A DNA stretch of 64,000 nucleotides from Pseudanabaena sp. M085S1SP2A07QC (GCA_020404895.1 JADBWK010000019.1:101691-165690); one strand, 5' to 3'. Counted from the first letter of the stretch, positions 9,775-18,295 are shown. The notes: generated from the letters alone by a model not told the origin. Numbers and translations are program-made.

Positions 9775-9926
9775 ATGCGATCACCTCAATAATCTATCTT
9801 CTCAAGGAGATCGGAATTACTGTGAGGCGTGATTTTTAGGCGATCGCTTTAACGATATTTTCTGTGGGTTTACTGAAGGCGATCGCTAGTACTGTGTGAG
9901 TCGTGATTGTTAAGCGATCGCCTCAA
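9775..9926. repeat. HIP1-bearing interspersed repeat
   Basis: Two or three diverged units follow the pattern GCGATCGCCTCAATNATCTATC, then AAGGCGATCGCTA, then TACTGTGAGNCGTGATTNTTA. The same unit occurs at 5648-5735 and 12590-12665. The last unit runs up to the stop codon of the tetR gene. Confidence 0.65.
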
Positions 9927-10520
9927 TTATCTATCTGTTAAAGATTTACTGATGGCACTCTCTAATGCACCTTCATGTACTGCAAAAGCAATCCGATCGG
10001 ATAAACTCTCATCCTGCACCGCTCTAGCCAAAGTTACACCTCCAATCATTAAAGCCATCAACACCCAAGCTCGATTCTGATTTTCTTGCTCGTCACCAAT
10101 AGTCAAACCTGCCGCGATCGCTTCATTCAGTTTTACCAATTCCGTTTGATAGGCAAAACGCACTCTGCCCTCAGCACGAATTACCTCTGGCGAAAAGATG
10201 GGTAAGGCACAACCATTGGTTAAATTCTCACGATGCTGCCTACCAAAGTAGTAATCAATTAGCCCCGTAGTCCAGCGATCGCCATTATTGCTGCGATACT
10301 TGCCAACACCTGCTCGGAACTCAGCTAATCCAGTTACAACAGTCTCTAGGAAAGCATCTTCTTTAGACCGAAAATGCCCGTAAAATGCCCCCGATGTCAC
10401 ACCCGCTTCTTTGGCTAGGGCATCAATGCCAATGCCGCTATAACCTTTAGTCCGAAAACCACAGGCTGCGGCTTCGAGGATTCTTTCTTTGGTGTTTTTT
10501 GTATGATCGATTTCCGCATG
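9927..10520 (-). CDS. TetR/AcrR-family regulator without an obvious start codon
   Basis: The HTH is complete only if the frame is read upstream of the GTG at 10400: TKERILEAAACGFRTKGYSG, then DALAKEAGVTSGAFYGHFRS. No ATG, GTG or TTG occurs in frame between that HTH and the in-frame TGA at 10614-10616, which is the stop of the hxlR gene. The coordinate 10520 is a nominal left edge of the conserved domain. The start may have been lost, may be non-canonical, or may come from read-through of hxlR. The C-terminal part (CALPIFSPEVIRAEG) resembles TetR_C domains. Confidence 0.75.
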   Translation of the reverse strand, partial: HAEIDHTKNTKERILEAAACGFRTKGYSGIGIDALAKEAGVTSGAFYGHFRSKEDAFLETVVTGLAEFRAGVGKYRSNNGDRWTTGLIDYYFGRQHRENLTNGCALPIFSPEVIRAEGRVRFAYQTELVKLNEAIAAGLTIGDEQENQNRAWVLMALMIGGVTLARAVQDESLSDRIAFAVHEGALESAISKSLTDR

Positions 10521-10613
10521 GACAGGTTCGCTTGGAACTGGATTAAGAGCGACTGACTCTCGTTCTATGGATGATATTCCACTTAACTGTTGGGCGATCG
10601 CACTAACGATCGA

Positions 10614-10964
10614 TCATTTCTGACTAACTTGAGATGAGTTTTTTTGTCCGTACCAACGCTGGGCGAGCACATCAATTTGTTCAATGACCCCCATGAGTTC
10701 CTGCCCGCGATCGGTCAAACCGTAGGTGACTTGGGGCGGAATTGTTGCCTGATATTCGCGATAGATAATGCCTTCTGCTTCCAGCATTCGCAATCTTTCT
10801 GTGAGAACCTTCGTGGAAATGCCCTGAATTTCTCGGCTCAAAGCCCCGAATCGCATAGACTTCCTACTCCCTAATACCCAGAGAATATACAGTGTCCAAG
10901 GACCTGAGAGGAGGGAGACAAGGATGCTAACGGGGGGGGGATCACAACTTTCGGATGGGGGCAT
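10614..10964 (-). CDS. HxlR-family winged-helix regulator
   Basis: The 116-residue protein has the HxlR pattern SGPWTLYILWVLGSRKSMRF, then LSREIQGISTKVLTERLRML and EGIIYREYQATIPPQVTYGL. The usual N-terminal Cys is present (ESCDPPP). The DPPP codons are written by a run of consecutive G on the plus strand, a potential slippage site. It is divergent from the oxidoreductase at 11151, with tandem inverted repeats in between. HxlR proteins often sense redox or electrophile stress. That role here is inferred. Confidence 0.9.
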   Translation of the reverse strand: MPPSESCDPPPVSILVSLLSGPWTLYILWVLGSRKSMRFGALSREIQGISTKVLTERLRMLEAEGIIYREYQATIPPQVTYGLTDRGQELMGVIEQIDVLAQRWYGQKNSSQVSQK

Positions 10965-10983
10965 AGCTTCAAAGAAATATTTT

Positions 10984-11031
10984 GTTACCTTATTAGTTAC
11001 CTTGGAGTAACTAGATTACTTTAGGGTAACT
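10984..11031. promoter_or_regulatory. Tandem operator sites in the hxlR/oxidoreductase divergent promoter
   Basis: AGTTAC (10995-11000) and GTAACT (11007-11012) are inverted with a 6-bp spacer. A second site, GATTAC (11014-11019) and GTAACT (11026-11031), has the same layout 19 bp away. A further GTTAC half-site lies at 10984. The position between divergent genes suggests these are HxlR binding sites controlling both. Confidence 0.7.
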
Positions 11032-11150
11032 ACTTTACTTTAAAAAGCTAGTTGCTTTAGTATGTACGGAGTATAGCACTTCAATAGTTTGTTTCCAAGA
11101 AGATTATTGAAGCTATTAATGACCTCTGAATTTATGGAGTACTTGAAAGT

Positions 11151-12197
11151 ATGAGCAACAAGCAAGTTATTATTTCGGCCTTTGGCACTCCCGATATAAT
11201 CAAGGTGATTAATACCCCTGCTTTGCCAGAACCTAAACGGGGTGAAGTTCGCATCAAGATAGAAGCTTCCAGTGCAACGTTCTCCGATGTAATCATTCGT
11301 AAAGGCCTTTACCCAAATCTTAATCCCACATTTCCCTTGGCGCTGGGATATGACTTGGTTGGCGTAGTCGATAAGCTAGGGGAAGAAGTGACAAATCTGA
11401 CGATCGGGCAGCGAGTTGCTGATCTTACTCGGACGGGAAGTAATGCCGAATACATTTGTCGTCCAAGCGATCGGTTGGTTTCTGTACCCACCACTGTTGA
11501 TGCCGCAGAAGCCGAGACCATGGTCTTAACTTACATGACAGCGTATCAGATGTATCGCCGTGTAGCTAAGGTGAAACTAGGACAAACCGTACTCATTCAC
11601 GGCGGAGCCGGGGCTGTGGGTTCGGCATTGTTAGACCTGGGGAGGCATCTAGGACTGAATATGGTAGCTACTGCTTCTGCAAAAAAACTGGATTTACTTA
11701 GAGCCTACGGTGCAACAGCCATTGATTATCGCGCAACCCATTACACGCAACAGTTACAACGTGCTGGTGGCGATGGTTATGATGCCGTCTTTGATGGTGT
11801 TGGTTTCCAGAGCTTTATGCGATCGTTTCGATTACTCAAACGTGGCGGTACATTAGTTACTTACGGTGCTGCTAGCTCAGCAAGTAGCGTATCCCAGCGC
11901 TCCCTTGTCACCAGCATCTTTGGACCAGCATTGTTCTTTGTGATTGATATCACCTTATTGCTGTTGAATTACTTGCCCAACGATCGATCGACGAAGTCCT
12001 ACGATATTTCCAAAATGCGTACAGAGCAACCAGATTGGTTTGTTGCAGATCTCCAAGATCTGTTTGACCTCTTGGTATCCGACAAAATTAAGCCAGAAAT
12101 TGCCGAGCTATTGTCCCTCGATGATGCCATTCGCGCTCACGAGTTAATTGAAAGTGGCAATGTAAGCGGCAGGTTAGTTTTTGTGACGAAGCAATGA
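11151..12197 (+). CDS. Zinc-free MDR-family oxidoreductase (quinone reductase-like)
   Basis: The 348-residue protein has the medium-chain dehydrogenase layout: a GroES-like N-terminal domain with FPLALGYDLVGVVDKLG and an NAD(P)-binding domain with HGGAGAVGSALLDLG. Zinc-ligand cysteines are missing, as in NADPH:quinone reductases and 2-enal reductases. A hydrophobic stretch (LFFVIDITLLLLNYL) interrupts the usual C-terminal region. The probable role is detoxification of quinones or reactive aldehydes. It is divergent from hxlR and most likely controlled by it. Confidence 0.88.
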   Translation: MSNKQVIISAFGTPDIIKVINTPALPEPKRGEVRIKIEASSATFSDVIIRKGLYPNLNPTFPLALGYDLVGVVDKLGEEVTNLTIGQRVADLTRTGSNAEYICRPSDRLVSVPTTVDAAEAETMVLTYMTAYQMYRRVAKVKLGQTVLIHGGAGAVGSALLDLGRHLGLNMVATASAKKLDLLRAYGATAIDYRATHYTQQLQRAGGDGYDAVFDGVGFQSFMRSFRLLKRGGTLVTYGAASSASSVSQRSLVTSIFGPALFFVIDITLLLLNYLPNDRSTKSYDISKMRTEQPDWFVADLQDLFDLLVSDKIKPEIAELLSLDDAIRAHELIESGNVSGRLVFVTKQ

Positions 12198-12713
12198 AGC
12201 AATGAAGCACCTCCATAACATTCAAAGAGGAAATTTTAGATTATTGTGGGCGATGCCTACCCTCCCTGCTAAAACGGGTGCGTTCCCTGTCCGTCGTTCG
12301 CCTCAAGAAATCGCATAACGATGATTATTGGCGATTTTAAACCAAGTCACAGCAGATGAGATGGAAAATCAAGTTCGATATATCTGAATCACTGAGTTGG
12401 GCGGCTCAAGTTTGGATTGTCAAGTTTTAGCACCCTTCCATACCCTTCCATTCCTTACGCGATCGCTGCCCGTCGCCTCGATCTCTTAGAAGATCTCGCT
12501 CGACGCATTCAAGACAAAGGTGGCAACGACTTGGCGATCGCTCAGATTAAAACATAATTAATCTCAATTGATTTATTGTTTTTCTGAGTTGGCGATCGCT
12601 ATTACTATGAGTCGTGATTTGTGTGCGATCGCACCAACAATCTATCTACAAAAGGCGATCGCCCTTAATCAAACATCAAAAACAGCGATCGTAAATTTCA
12701 CGGTGTGAGGAAA
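12198..12713. other. Gene-poor stretch with SDR relic and HIP1 repeat
   Basis: No intact gene is visible. It contains the short-chain dehydrogenase fragment at 12459-12557 and a HIP1-bearing repeat at about 12590-12665 that matches copies at 5648 and 9776. The right end abuts the IS1-family element. Confidence 0.5.
12459..12557 (+). pseudogene. Fragment of a short-chain dehydrogenase
   Basis: The 32-codon frame reads AIAARRLDLLEDLARRIQDK and continues GGNDLAIAQ to a TAA. This is the segment just after the second Rossmann strand in classical SDRs, where AARR defines NADP preference. Neither the glycine-rich start nor the catalytic YxxxK part is nearby, so it is a relic. Confidence 0.6.
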
Positions 12714-12721
12714 GGGTAGTC

Positions 12722-13587
12722 CTAAAAAGGAAAGGACGCACACGGATGTAAAGAATCGTTGTAATGATGAATAAAATTCCAAATAGCTCCAATGTGATTT
12801 TCCAATTTCTTAGAAAAGGATAAGGTCTTTCTAACTAGTCTAGATACTCGTTGACGTAACGTACAGTTGAATCTCTCAATATAGTTGGTTTTTCCCGTTT
12901 CTTTGCCCACAGCCCTATGACGTTTGCTGGGCAGGACAACTGGATAAGACGAGTAGAAGTCAGTGTAAATAATCGCACATTGGCGATAGACACTAGGCAA
13001 CGACTGCCATAATTTCTGAGCTGAGTCGCTAGAGCGATCGCCAATATAACAACCGACAATTTCACGAGTCTCGGCATCAATGGCAAGCCATACCCACTAT
13101 TTATTGCCTTTGTCGTCCACAAAAGACCACAATTCATCCATCTGGTCAAACGGCGTTTTGGTTTTGGTTCTACCTCCACCTGCTGAGGAACGTTTTCATA
13201 TTTATGATTGACGTAACTCTGCAACCATCTCTCTGAGACCTTGAGGACTCTGGCTATTCCAGCTAGTGGGATTTTTTCTAGTAGTAGTTTCTCTAAAAGG
13301 TCATAAGGACATCTCTAAAAATAGCTCTATTCTCAATAAGACAAGACTAAAACCCTCATTTTATCGTTGCTATTCTCAATAATTTTGAATTAATAGAGAT
13401 GCCCATAAGTGTCTTGGTTATGCTCTGAAACTCTCTGCCACTGTGGATTTTCTACAAATTGACGACCACAGTCTCGACATTTATAATTTTGTTTTCCATG
13501 TCGTGTACTGCCGTTTTTTACCACGGATACGGACTGGCAGGATGGACAGGATGACCTTGCTTCTGACATTACTTTACTTTGTATCAA
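12722..13587 (-). pseudogene. IS1-family transposase, multiply disrupted
   Basis: The 5' part (13587 to about 13409) encodes a zinc-finger InsA-like start with CPSC and CRDCGRQF. The MITE at 13307-13404 then breaks the frame. Downstream, KPKRRLT is followed by a frameshift and then DELWSFVDDKGNK with a TAG in place of a Gln codon. The frame ends with the InsB-like DFYSSYP and NYIERFNCTLRQRV segments. Three separate lesions mean it cannot make an active enzyme by itself. Confidence 0.85.
13307..13404. mobile_element. 98-bp MITE nested in the IS1 transposase
   Basis: The terminal inverted repeats are GGACATCTCTA at 13307 and GGGCATCTCTA (complement) at 13394-13404. The flanks carry a direct duplication ATAA at 13303-13306 and 13405-13408. 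Removing the insert and one ATAA lines up the transposase reading frame on both sides. The internal sequence is non-coding. The mobilising transposase family is not identified. Confidence 0.85.
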
Positions 13588-13631
13588 CTATCTGGATATT
13601 TTCCTACATCCCTTCCTTTTTAGGACTACCC

Positions 13632-13725
13632 AGAGCTTTGCGCTCAAATCCAAGCCAAGAAGTTTTTAAAAGTGTTGCTTTGCAACACTTTTAAAAGCTT
13701 CTTATGGTTCGTTTGATTGGTAATT
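13632..13725. repeat. Long palindromic repeat between IS1 and formamidase
   Basis: AGAGCTTTGCGCTCAAATCC leads into a hairpin at 13657-13703 with tip AAAAGTGTTGCTTTGCAACA, then CTTATGGTTCGTTTGATTGG. The outer parts are the same as in the copy at 63428-63530. The left edge is cut by the IS1 element. Confidence 0.8.
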
Positions 13726-14722
13726 ACGAAATTGGATTGTATACACGCTCAGGCGAGGGGAATCCACAGGAAGTTCCATCCTTATAGACGACCTCATCTT
13801 CCCAAGGGAGACAATACTTGCCTTTGACCATATCCTGCATATAAGTATAAGGACAGTCTTGAGCGCCGCCTTTGACCGCAACATAGCCACGATGCCCAAA
13901 TTGGTAAATATTATTCTCGACGCTCCAATATTTGCGGGCTTCTCGAACAAGATCAGGACGCACTTCGGCTGTGATAATTTCATCAGGACGATGACTACCC
14001 ATTACCAAAGGCTCCCCATCGAAATTAACAATCATTCCTTCGCCCATAGAGTCAAAACTGCCATCGGAGCCACACATACAGACTGAAGCTGTTACCATGA
14101 GGTTACAAAAAGCATTTGCTTGATTAGTAATCTGCCAAGAATGACGAATTGGAGCAGTATATCCAGCGGTGCGAATCATGATTTCAGCACCTTTATAGGC
14201 ACATTCTCTAGCCATTTCTGGAAACATGCCATCATGACAAATAATTAGAGCGAGAGTGCTACCGTTTGGCCCCTCACAAACTGGAATACCCACATCACCA
14301 GGTTCCCAAGGTTCGACAGGAACCCAAGGATGTAGCTTGCGATAGTAAAGCTTCAATTCCCCCTGATTGTCGATGATAAGCCCACTGTTGTAGGGATTTC
14401 CTTGAGGATTGAATTCCATTATGGAAAAGCATCCCCAAATATTATTATCAATACAAGCTTGTTTAAAAGCTGCAACCTCTACCCCGTCTAATTTACACAT
14501 GATGTCTGGATTTGTATCCATTGACAAACCATGCAAAGAGTATTCAGGAAATACCACTAAGTCCATAGTTGGCATATTGCGCCTTGCCTTGGCTACCATC
14601 TCACAAATACGTTGGGTCTGGGCTGCTAAGTCTTGCTGGGTAACAACTGTTGGTAGTTGAAGTTGCACCATCCCTAGGACTAATCCATTAGGGGTTTTAT
14701 TTAGGCCGCCAAGTCCACTCAT
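13724..14722 (-). CDS. amiF: Formamidase (AmiF-type aliphatic amidase)
   Basis: The 332-residue nitrilase-superfamily protein carries the catalytic triad at Glu60 (VVFPEYSLHG), Lys129 (YYRKLHPW) and Cys162 (IICHDGMFPE). The AmiF-specific CFSIMEFNP, WEPGDVGIPVCEGP, NIYQFGHRGYVA and CLPWEDE segments favour formamidase over acetamidase. It hydrolyses formamide to formate and ammonia, giving nitrogen to the cell. It is monocistronic between two palindromic repeats. Confidence 0.92.
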   Translation of the reverse strand: MSGLGGLNKTPNGLVLGMVQLQLPTVVTQQDLAAQTQRICEMVAKARRNMPTMDLVVFPEYSLHGLSMDTNPDIMCKLDGVEVAAFKQACIDNNIWGCFSIMEFNPQGNPYNSGLIIDNQGELKLYYRKLHPWVPVEPWEPGDVGIPVCEGPNGSTLALIICHDGMFPEMARECAYKGAEIMIRTAGYTAPIRHSWQITNQANAFCNLMVTASVCMCGSDGSFDSMGEGMIVNFDGEPLVMGSHRPDEIITAEVRPDLVREARKYWSVENNIYQFGHRGYVAVKGGAQDCPYTYMQDMVKGKYCLPWEDEVVYKDGTSCGFPSPERVYNPIS

Positions 14723-14847
14723 GAATATTTCTCTAGTTTCTCGAATTTACGTGGTTTATTATTAATGGTACATGGAAGAAAAATAGTATTTTTTGATAGA
14801 TAAACCTAATTACCAAAATAAAAAATGGTTGGTTCTAACGTTATTAC

Positions 14848-14953
14848 TACAGCAATTTCTGATCAAATGAACCACAAGTAAATTTTTGAGAGTATTGCAA
14901 AGCAACACTTTCAAAAATTTACTTGGTTTGGTTTTGAGAGCAAAGCGCTGTAA
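14848..14953. repeat. Long palindromic repeat, complete copy
   Basis: The edges ACAGCAATTTCTGATCAAAT and GAGAGCAAAGCGCTGTAAA flank a hairpin (14874-14924) with arms CAAGTAAATTTTTGA and a GTATTGCAAAGCAACAC tip. This is the opposite orientation of the copy at 63428-63530, which allows the family consensus to be drawn. Confidence 0.8.
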
Positions 14954-14982
14954 ATTATTGGACAAGTCAGCAGCTAGCAATT

Positions 14983-15309
14983 TCAACTTTGGTCTTCTAA
15001 ATATTCGGTAACTGCTTGCAAATCGGCTAAACCTCGGTTGAGCAGATCGCACATTGCTTCATTGAGTTTAGGATTTTGGAATGCGACTTCTTGAATTGCT
15101 TCTAGCCATTTGGACATCGGCACATGACGCACAGCTTCACGAAGTCCCATGTTTGCCAAAATGCCGAGATAAAATCCTGTTAAGTCTTGTCCACCATAAC
15201 CATAGAATCCACTCCATAACTCTAGTTTTTCGGGTGTGTATTCAAAGTATTGATCAGAGGTGATTGGAGTGCGATCGAGTTGAGGTTGGGGGAGAGGTGG
15301 AGTAGACAT
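14983..15309 (-). CDS. Conserved-looking small protein of unknown function
   Basis: I do not recognise the family. The 108-residue product starts with a Pro-rich tail (MSTPPLPQPQLDRTPITSDQ) and continues with an all-helical-looking body (PEKLELWSGFYGYGGQDLTG, then MGLREAVRHVPMSKWLEAIQ). Good codon content and a clean ATG support a real gene. It stands between a palindromic repeat and the RNase H-like gene on the same strand. Confidence 0.65.
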   Translation of the reverse strand: MSTPPLPQPQLDRTPITSDQYFEYTPEKLELWSGFYGYGGQDLTGFYLGILANMGLREAVRHVPMSKWLEAIQEVAFQNPKLNEAMCDLLNRGLADLQAVTEYLEDQS

Positions 15310-15347
15310 ATTGGGATCAATTCAAATGTTTAAAGATGACCTACTAA

Positions 15348-15938
15348 CTAGGATTCAATTTCAGAGATAGTCATAATTTTACGAGAGTGAAATTCAAGAA
15401 TGCGGTTATCTGTCCGTAAAGCAACCGACATGTTTTCATTATCTCTAATGATTTCGGCTTTGGACAGTTGTTTTAGTAAGCTTTGCAAATCATTTCTGGC
15501 TTGAGTAAAGTTAGTCTCACGTTCTAATACCTCTAGCCTTGGTGATATATTTCTTGCCGCAGCCATAGCTAACTGGTGAGACTGTTTATGAAGTTCTTCT
15601 TTATAACCTTTAATCCATATCCACGTAACATCGTGAGCAAGTATTGCGTTATCGAGATTATCCCATAAATCTAAATTAGATTTACGTTTCCAATGTGACT
15701 GTATACAATTTATTAGAAATTGACAATTAGTATAAAGTTCTACTTGGCAAGGACGCTTGAGGTGTTTCAAGGCTTCAGTAACTGCAATCATATCTATTCG
15801 AGGTTTACTCGATTCAATTATATTCCCAGAAAATTCTTTGATTGTCTCTCCATATTTAAGAATACATCCCCAACCTCCACAAGGTTCTTTGTAGTAACCA
15901 TCAACATAAATTGTTACTAAATTTGCTTTACTACTCAT
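15348..15938 (-). CDS. RNase H-fold protein lacking the catalytic carboxylates
   Basis: Residues 1-130 follow the RNase HI order: VTIYVDGYYKEPCGGWGCIL, IDMIAVTEALKHL, VELYTNCQFLINCI, IWIKGYK and HQLAMAAARN. Aligning by motif, Asp13 is kept, but Glu48 is replaced by Asp49, Asp70 by Asn71, Asp134 by His121, and the GH loop His by Tyr. It is therefore probably not a nuclease. Residues 131-196 form a separate helical tail. A nucleic-acid-binding or adaptor role is possible but unproven. Confidence 0.75.
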   Translation of the reverse strand: MSSKANLVTIYVDGYYKEPCGGWGCILKYGETIKEFSGNIIESSKPRIDMIAVTEALKHLKRPCQVELYTNCQFLINCIQSHWKRKSNLDLWDNLDNAILAHDVTWIWIKGYKEELHKQSHQLAMAAARNISPRLEVLERETNFTQARNDLQSLLKQLSKAEIIRDNENMSVALRTDNRILEFHSRKIMTISEIES

Positions 15939-16156
15939 AATGATTTTTATCAGAATATATTATTGTTTTGTAAACCACTTCTTGAATTGCTTGTAGCCAT
16001 TTATATCAATTTATCAAATAAGTTTGTCGATAATTTCTATCTGCCATATATACTGCCTCTGGTTCAGTCCATTGCTTCATCGGCTCCAAGTCGGCAACCA
16101 TCGCAAACTGACTTAAATATAAATTATCCCCAAGCACATTAGCGATAACTTTGGCG

Positions 16157-16165
16157 ATCGCCTTA
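16157..16165. repeat. Target-site duplication of the ISKra4-like element, left copy
   Basis: ATCGCCTTA here is repeated exactly at 17328-17336, on the two sides of the element 16166-17327. Confidence 0.9.
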
Positions 16166-17327
16166 GGGAGCATGTCACTTTTTTGGGATAGTCTAGAAAG
16201 CCAATAAACCATTGAGATAAGCACAACGATGGGCAAGCACCTGAGGGACATTATCTTTGTTCCACTGAGCACCAGAGATTTTAGTGCGACGGTCAATCTG
16301 CTTTACCGCAGACTCAACTGCTCCTGAACCGATAGAACAAATCTGCTCACTCTGATAGTAATCATAATTGACAATACGGTGTCTATGTTTTCGGAGATAG
16401 GCACAGAAATTAACAGCTTGCCTGCGTTTACACTGTTCAATAAGAGTAATAGTATCATCAACATTACCTTTCCAAAGTAAAGCTCTCGCATCTTTTAAGC
16501 GACGTATTGAACCACCCACTTTTTCTAGATTCTCCATCAGATGATACCAATCGAGAATTTCACGTCGTTGCTCTTCAGTAGCCATGGGCTTAATCAAATT
16601 CCATACTCCATCATGTCCATCCCCTAAACAAGTTATTGGCGTACTCAAAGGTTGCTGGCGTACCCAATCGACTAACTGCTGATTGTCCTGAAAGCAAGCT
16701 CCAGTAGCAAACTCATGCAATCTCACTCCTTTATAGTCTAGCCATCGACATTCTTCCCCCAGAGGTGTTCTGATGCGAATCTTACCGCCATCTGCACTCA
16801 GTTCGTTAATCTCTTGCTCTGCTTGGGGTAATTCAAAGGTTTGTCGATGGACTAAACGCTGTTGGGTCTTGGCTGGGACTCGAATTCCTGTAAACATTGT
16901 CACATCTGCTTCGGTGTGTTCATAGGAGCTATTTGCACTGACTCGCAAACAACACATTTCCAGATATGGACTCAGACGAGTATGTGCCTTAATTCCCAGT
17001 TGCTCTGCTTGTTGAGTGGTTACAGTTATTTCTCCAAGGATGCTTTTGAGCTTGCGTTCTCGTCCTTCTGTTGTTCCTGTACTTGTTGAGACAAAAAAAT
17101 TCCTACTTCGGGCATCACATGCTGTTGCATCTGTTCTCGCACGGCTTGTTCGATCCCTGAAAATTTCTTTAGCGCTTCTAGTTAGGTATTTGCGTAAAGT
17201 ATTTTGGCGATCTCCTGCACATGTTCTTGTAATTTCTCGGCTTGTTCTGGTGTCATGCTTTTACTGGCCTCTAAATTATTCTATTTTCCCGCCTTTTTCT
17301 CGCTTTTTGCAAAAGTGACATGCTCCC
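16166..17327 (-). mobile_element. ISKra4-like insertion sequence (1162 bp)
   Basis: The inverted ends are GGGAGCATGTCACTTTT at 16166 and its complement finishing at 17327. They are flanked by the 9-bp duplication ATCGCCTTA. One transposase frame fills the interior. The 9-bp duplication is intact, so the insertion has not been rearranged since it landed, although the transposase is damaged. Confidence 0.9.
16193..17256 (-). pseudogene. ISKra4-like transposase with internal stop and frameshift
   Basis: ATG 17256 begins MTPEQAEKLQEHVQEIAKIL, followed after 4 codons by TAA. The same frame continues IEQAVREQMQQHVMPEVGIF to a 7-T run, where a -1 shift is needed to reach the long frame (STSTGTTEGRERKLKSILGE). 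That frame carries the core GDGHDGVWNLI, ILDWYHLMENL and IGSGAVESAVKQIDRRTKI. The T-run could be a programmed slippage site. The TAA is a plain lesion. Confidence 0.8.
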
Positions 17328-18145
17328 ATCGCCTTACAGCAACTTTGTGGATAACGGACTACTTGCTCTTCACTGAAACGAATCACCAGCCAATTTTTAT
17401 TAAGGAAAAAGTTATTACGATTTGCATCTTTATTAGCCCCAACAAAGTGAGTAGGAACTTTGCTGTTAAATGCATAAGGCTCGTCAATTTCTATGTCAAT
17501 GTATAAATTTACTGACTTGTCGATATAAACAAAATCAGGACTGTAATGATACTTAAAATTTGGAATATTTAGCGTAAGTCCGCGTTTTACTTTGTCCTTG
17601 AAATAGTGGTTGAGATATGCATAAAACTTGGCTTCTGAGAATCCTGCTTGCGCTTTACTATTTCCTCCATCATTGGGCTGAGTTTCCCAAAGTATCCGCA
17701 AAAGTTCTAATTTTCGATACGAAGCTATATTTTCGGGGTTCAGGATATGCTTTACCTCTTGCTCGTATTCTCGTTTCGCCTGTTGATAGGACTGTCGTAA
17801 CTTCGGATACTTCCTTATTTGGTCATCGTGTACACGTTTTCGTTGTGGAAAACTTTGATTCATTGACCATGCGAGATAAGCGACCACACCAGCACTTAGC
17901 GCGATCGCGGAAATACCTAGCCAAATATGACCTAGCCAAATATGAAAAAAGGCAAGCACCAATGACGCGACAAAGCCAAAAATTCCCCATCTTGCTAACA
18001 CTCCCTTGTCATAGATTTCTGGCGGTGAAGATGGTTTTTGTGGTGCTGTCTCTGTGAATACAGGTACAGGTGGATTAACACTTTGGGCGCGTTGTATGGA
18101 GTTAGGAATTAAGATAATTGGATAGGTAGATATGGGTTTAGGGTT

Positions 18146-18295
18146 TTATGTAGAAAGACTTGGGTGTTTTACGCTAGCCAAAATGAAAACTGTACTAGTA
18201 TTCGCATTGTAGCGAAATATATGTATTGGCTGATAGTCGTTTGAGAGCTTTTGGCAAACTCTAACACAGGCGATCGCTTGATCTACTGTCGGCAT
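18146..18295 (-). CDS. Small DUF6888-like protein
   Basis: ATG 18295 starts MPTVDQAIACVRVCQKLSND, followed by YQPIHIFRYNANTSTVFILA and a stop at 18146, 49 codons in all. The pattern PT-x-QA-x(4)-V-C-Q-LSN-x-Y-x-PI-x-I-x-R matches small cyanobacterial DUF6888 proteins, which normally end with an acidic and aromatic tail absent here. It may be slightly truncated. It is in the same frame as the split gene downstream of it. The family name is from memory. Confidence 0.55.
   Translation of the reverse strand: MPTVDQAIACVRVCQKLSNDYQPIHIFRYNANTSTVFILASVKHPSLST

Larger units (their letters stand above)
12714..13631 (-). mobile_element. Degenerate IS1-family element
   Basis: The ends are inverted: GGGTAGTCCTAAAAAGGAAA at 12714 and its complement finishing CTACCC at 13631. 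The length is 918 bp, including a nested 98-bp MITE. No clean target duplication is visible, and the right end runs into a chromosomal palindromic repeat, so a rearrangement at that end is possible. Confidence 0.85.
16006..18001 (-). pseudogene. Membrane protein gene split by an ISKra4-like element
   Basis: The 5' part (18001-17328) encodes two transmembrane helices (residues 5-48), then a soluble domain with FSEAKFYAYLNHYFKDKVKR and YSPDFVYIDKSVNLYIDIEI, which resembles a nuclease-like beta-sheet core. The 3' part (16165-16006) encodes AIAKVIANVLGDNLYLSQFA to a stop. Deleting 16166-17327 and one 9-bp repeat fuses YPQSCCKA to IAKVIANV in frame. Upstream of GTG 18001 the frame stays open through a Pro-rich stretch to a TAA at 18146, so the true start may also be lost. 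Confidence 0.85.

Noticed and set aside
10398..10400. GTG as the true start of the tetR gene
   Set aside because: It would remove the first helix and part of the HTH that are well preserved in the upstream frame.
12722..13000. Intact short transposase gene
   Set aside because: It is only the 3' part of the IS1 transposase. The 5' part is in other frames with a stop and a MITE.
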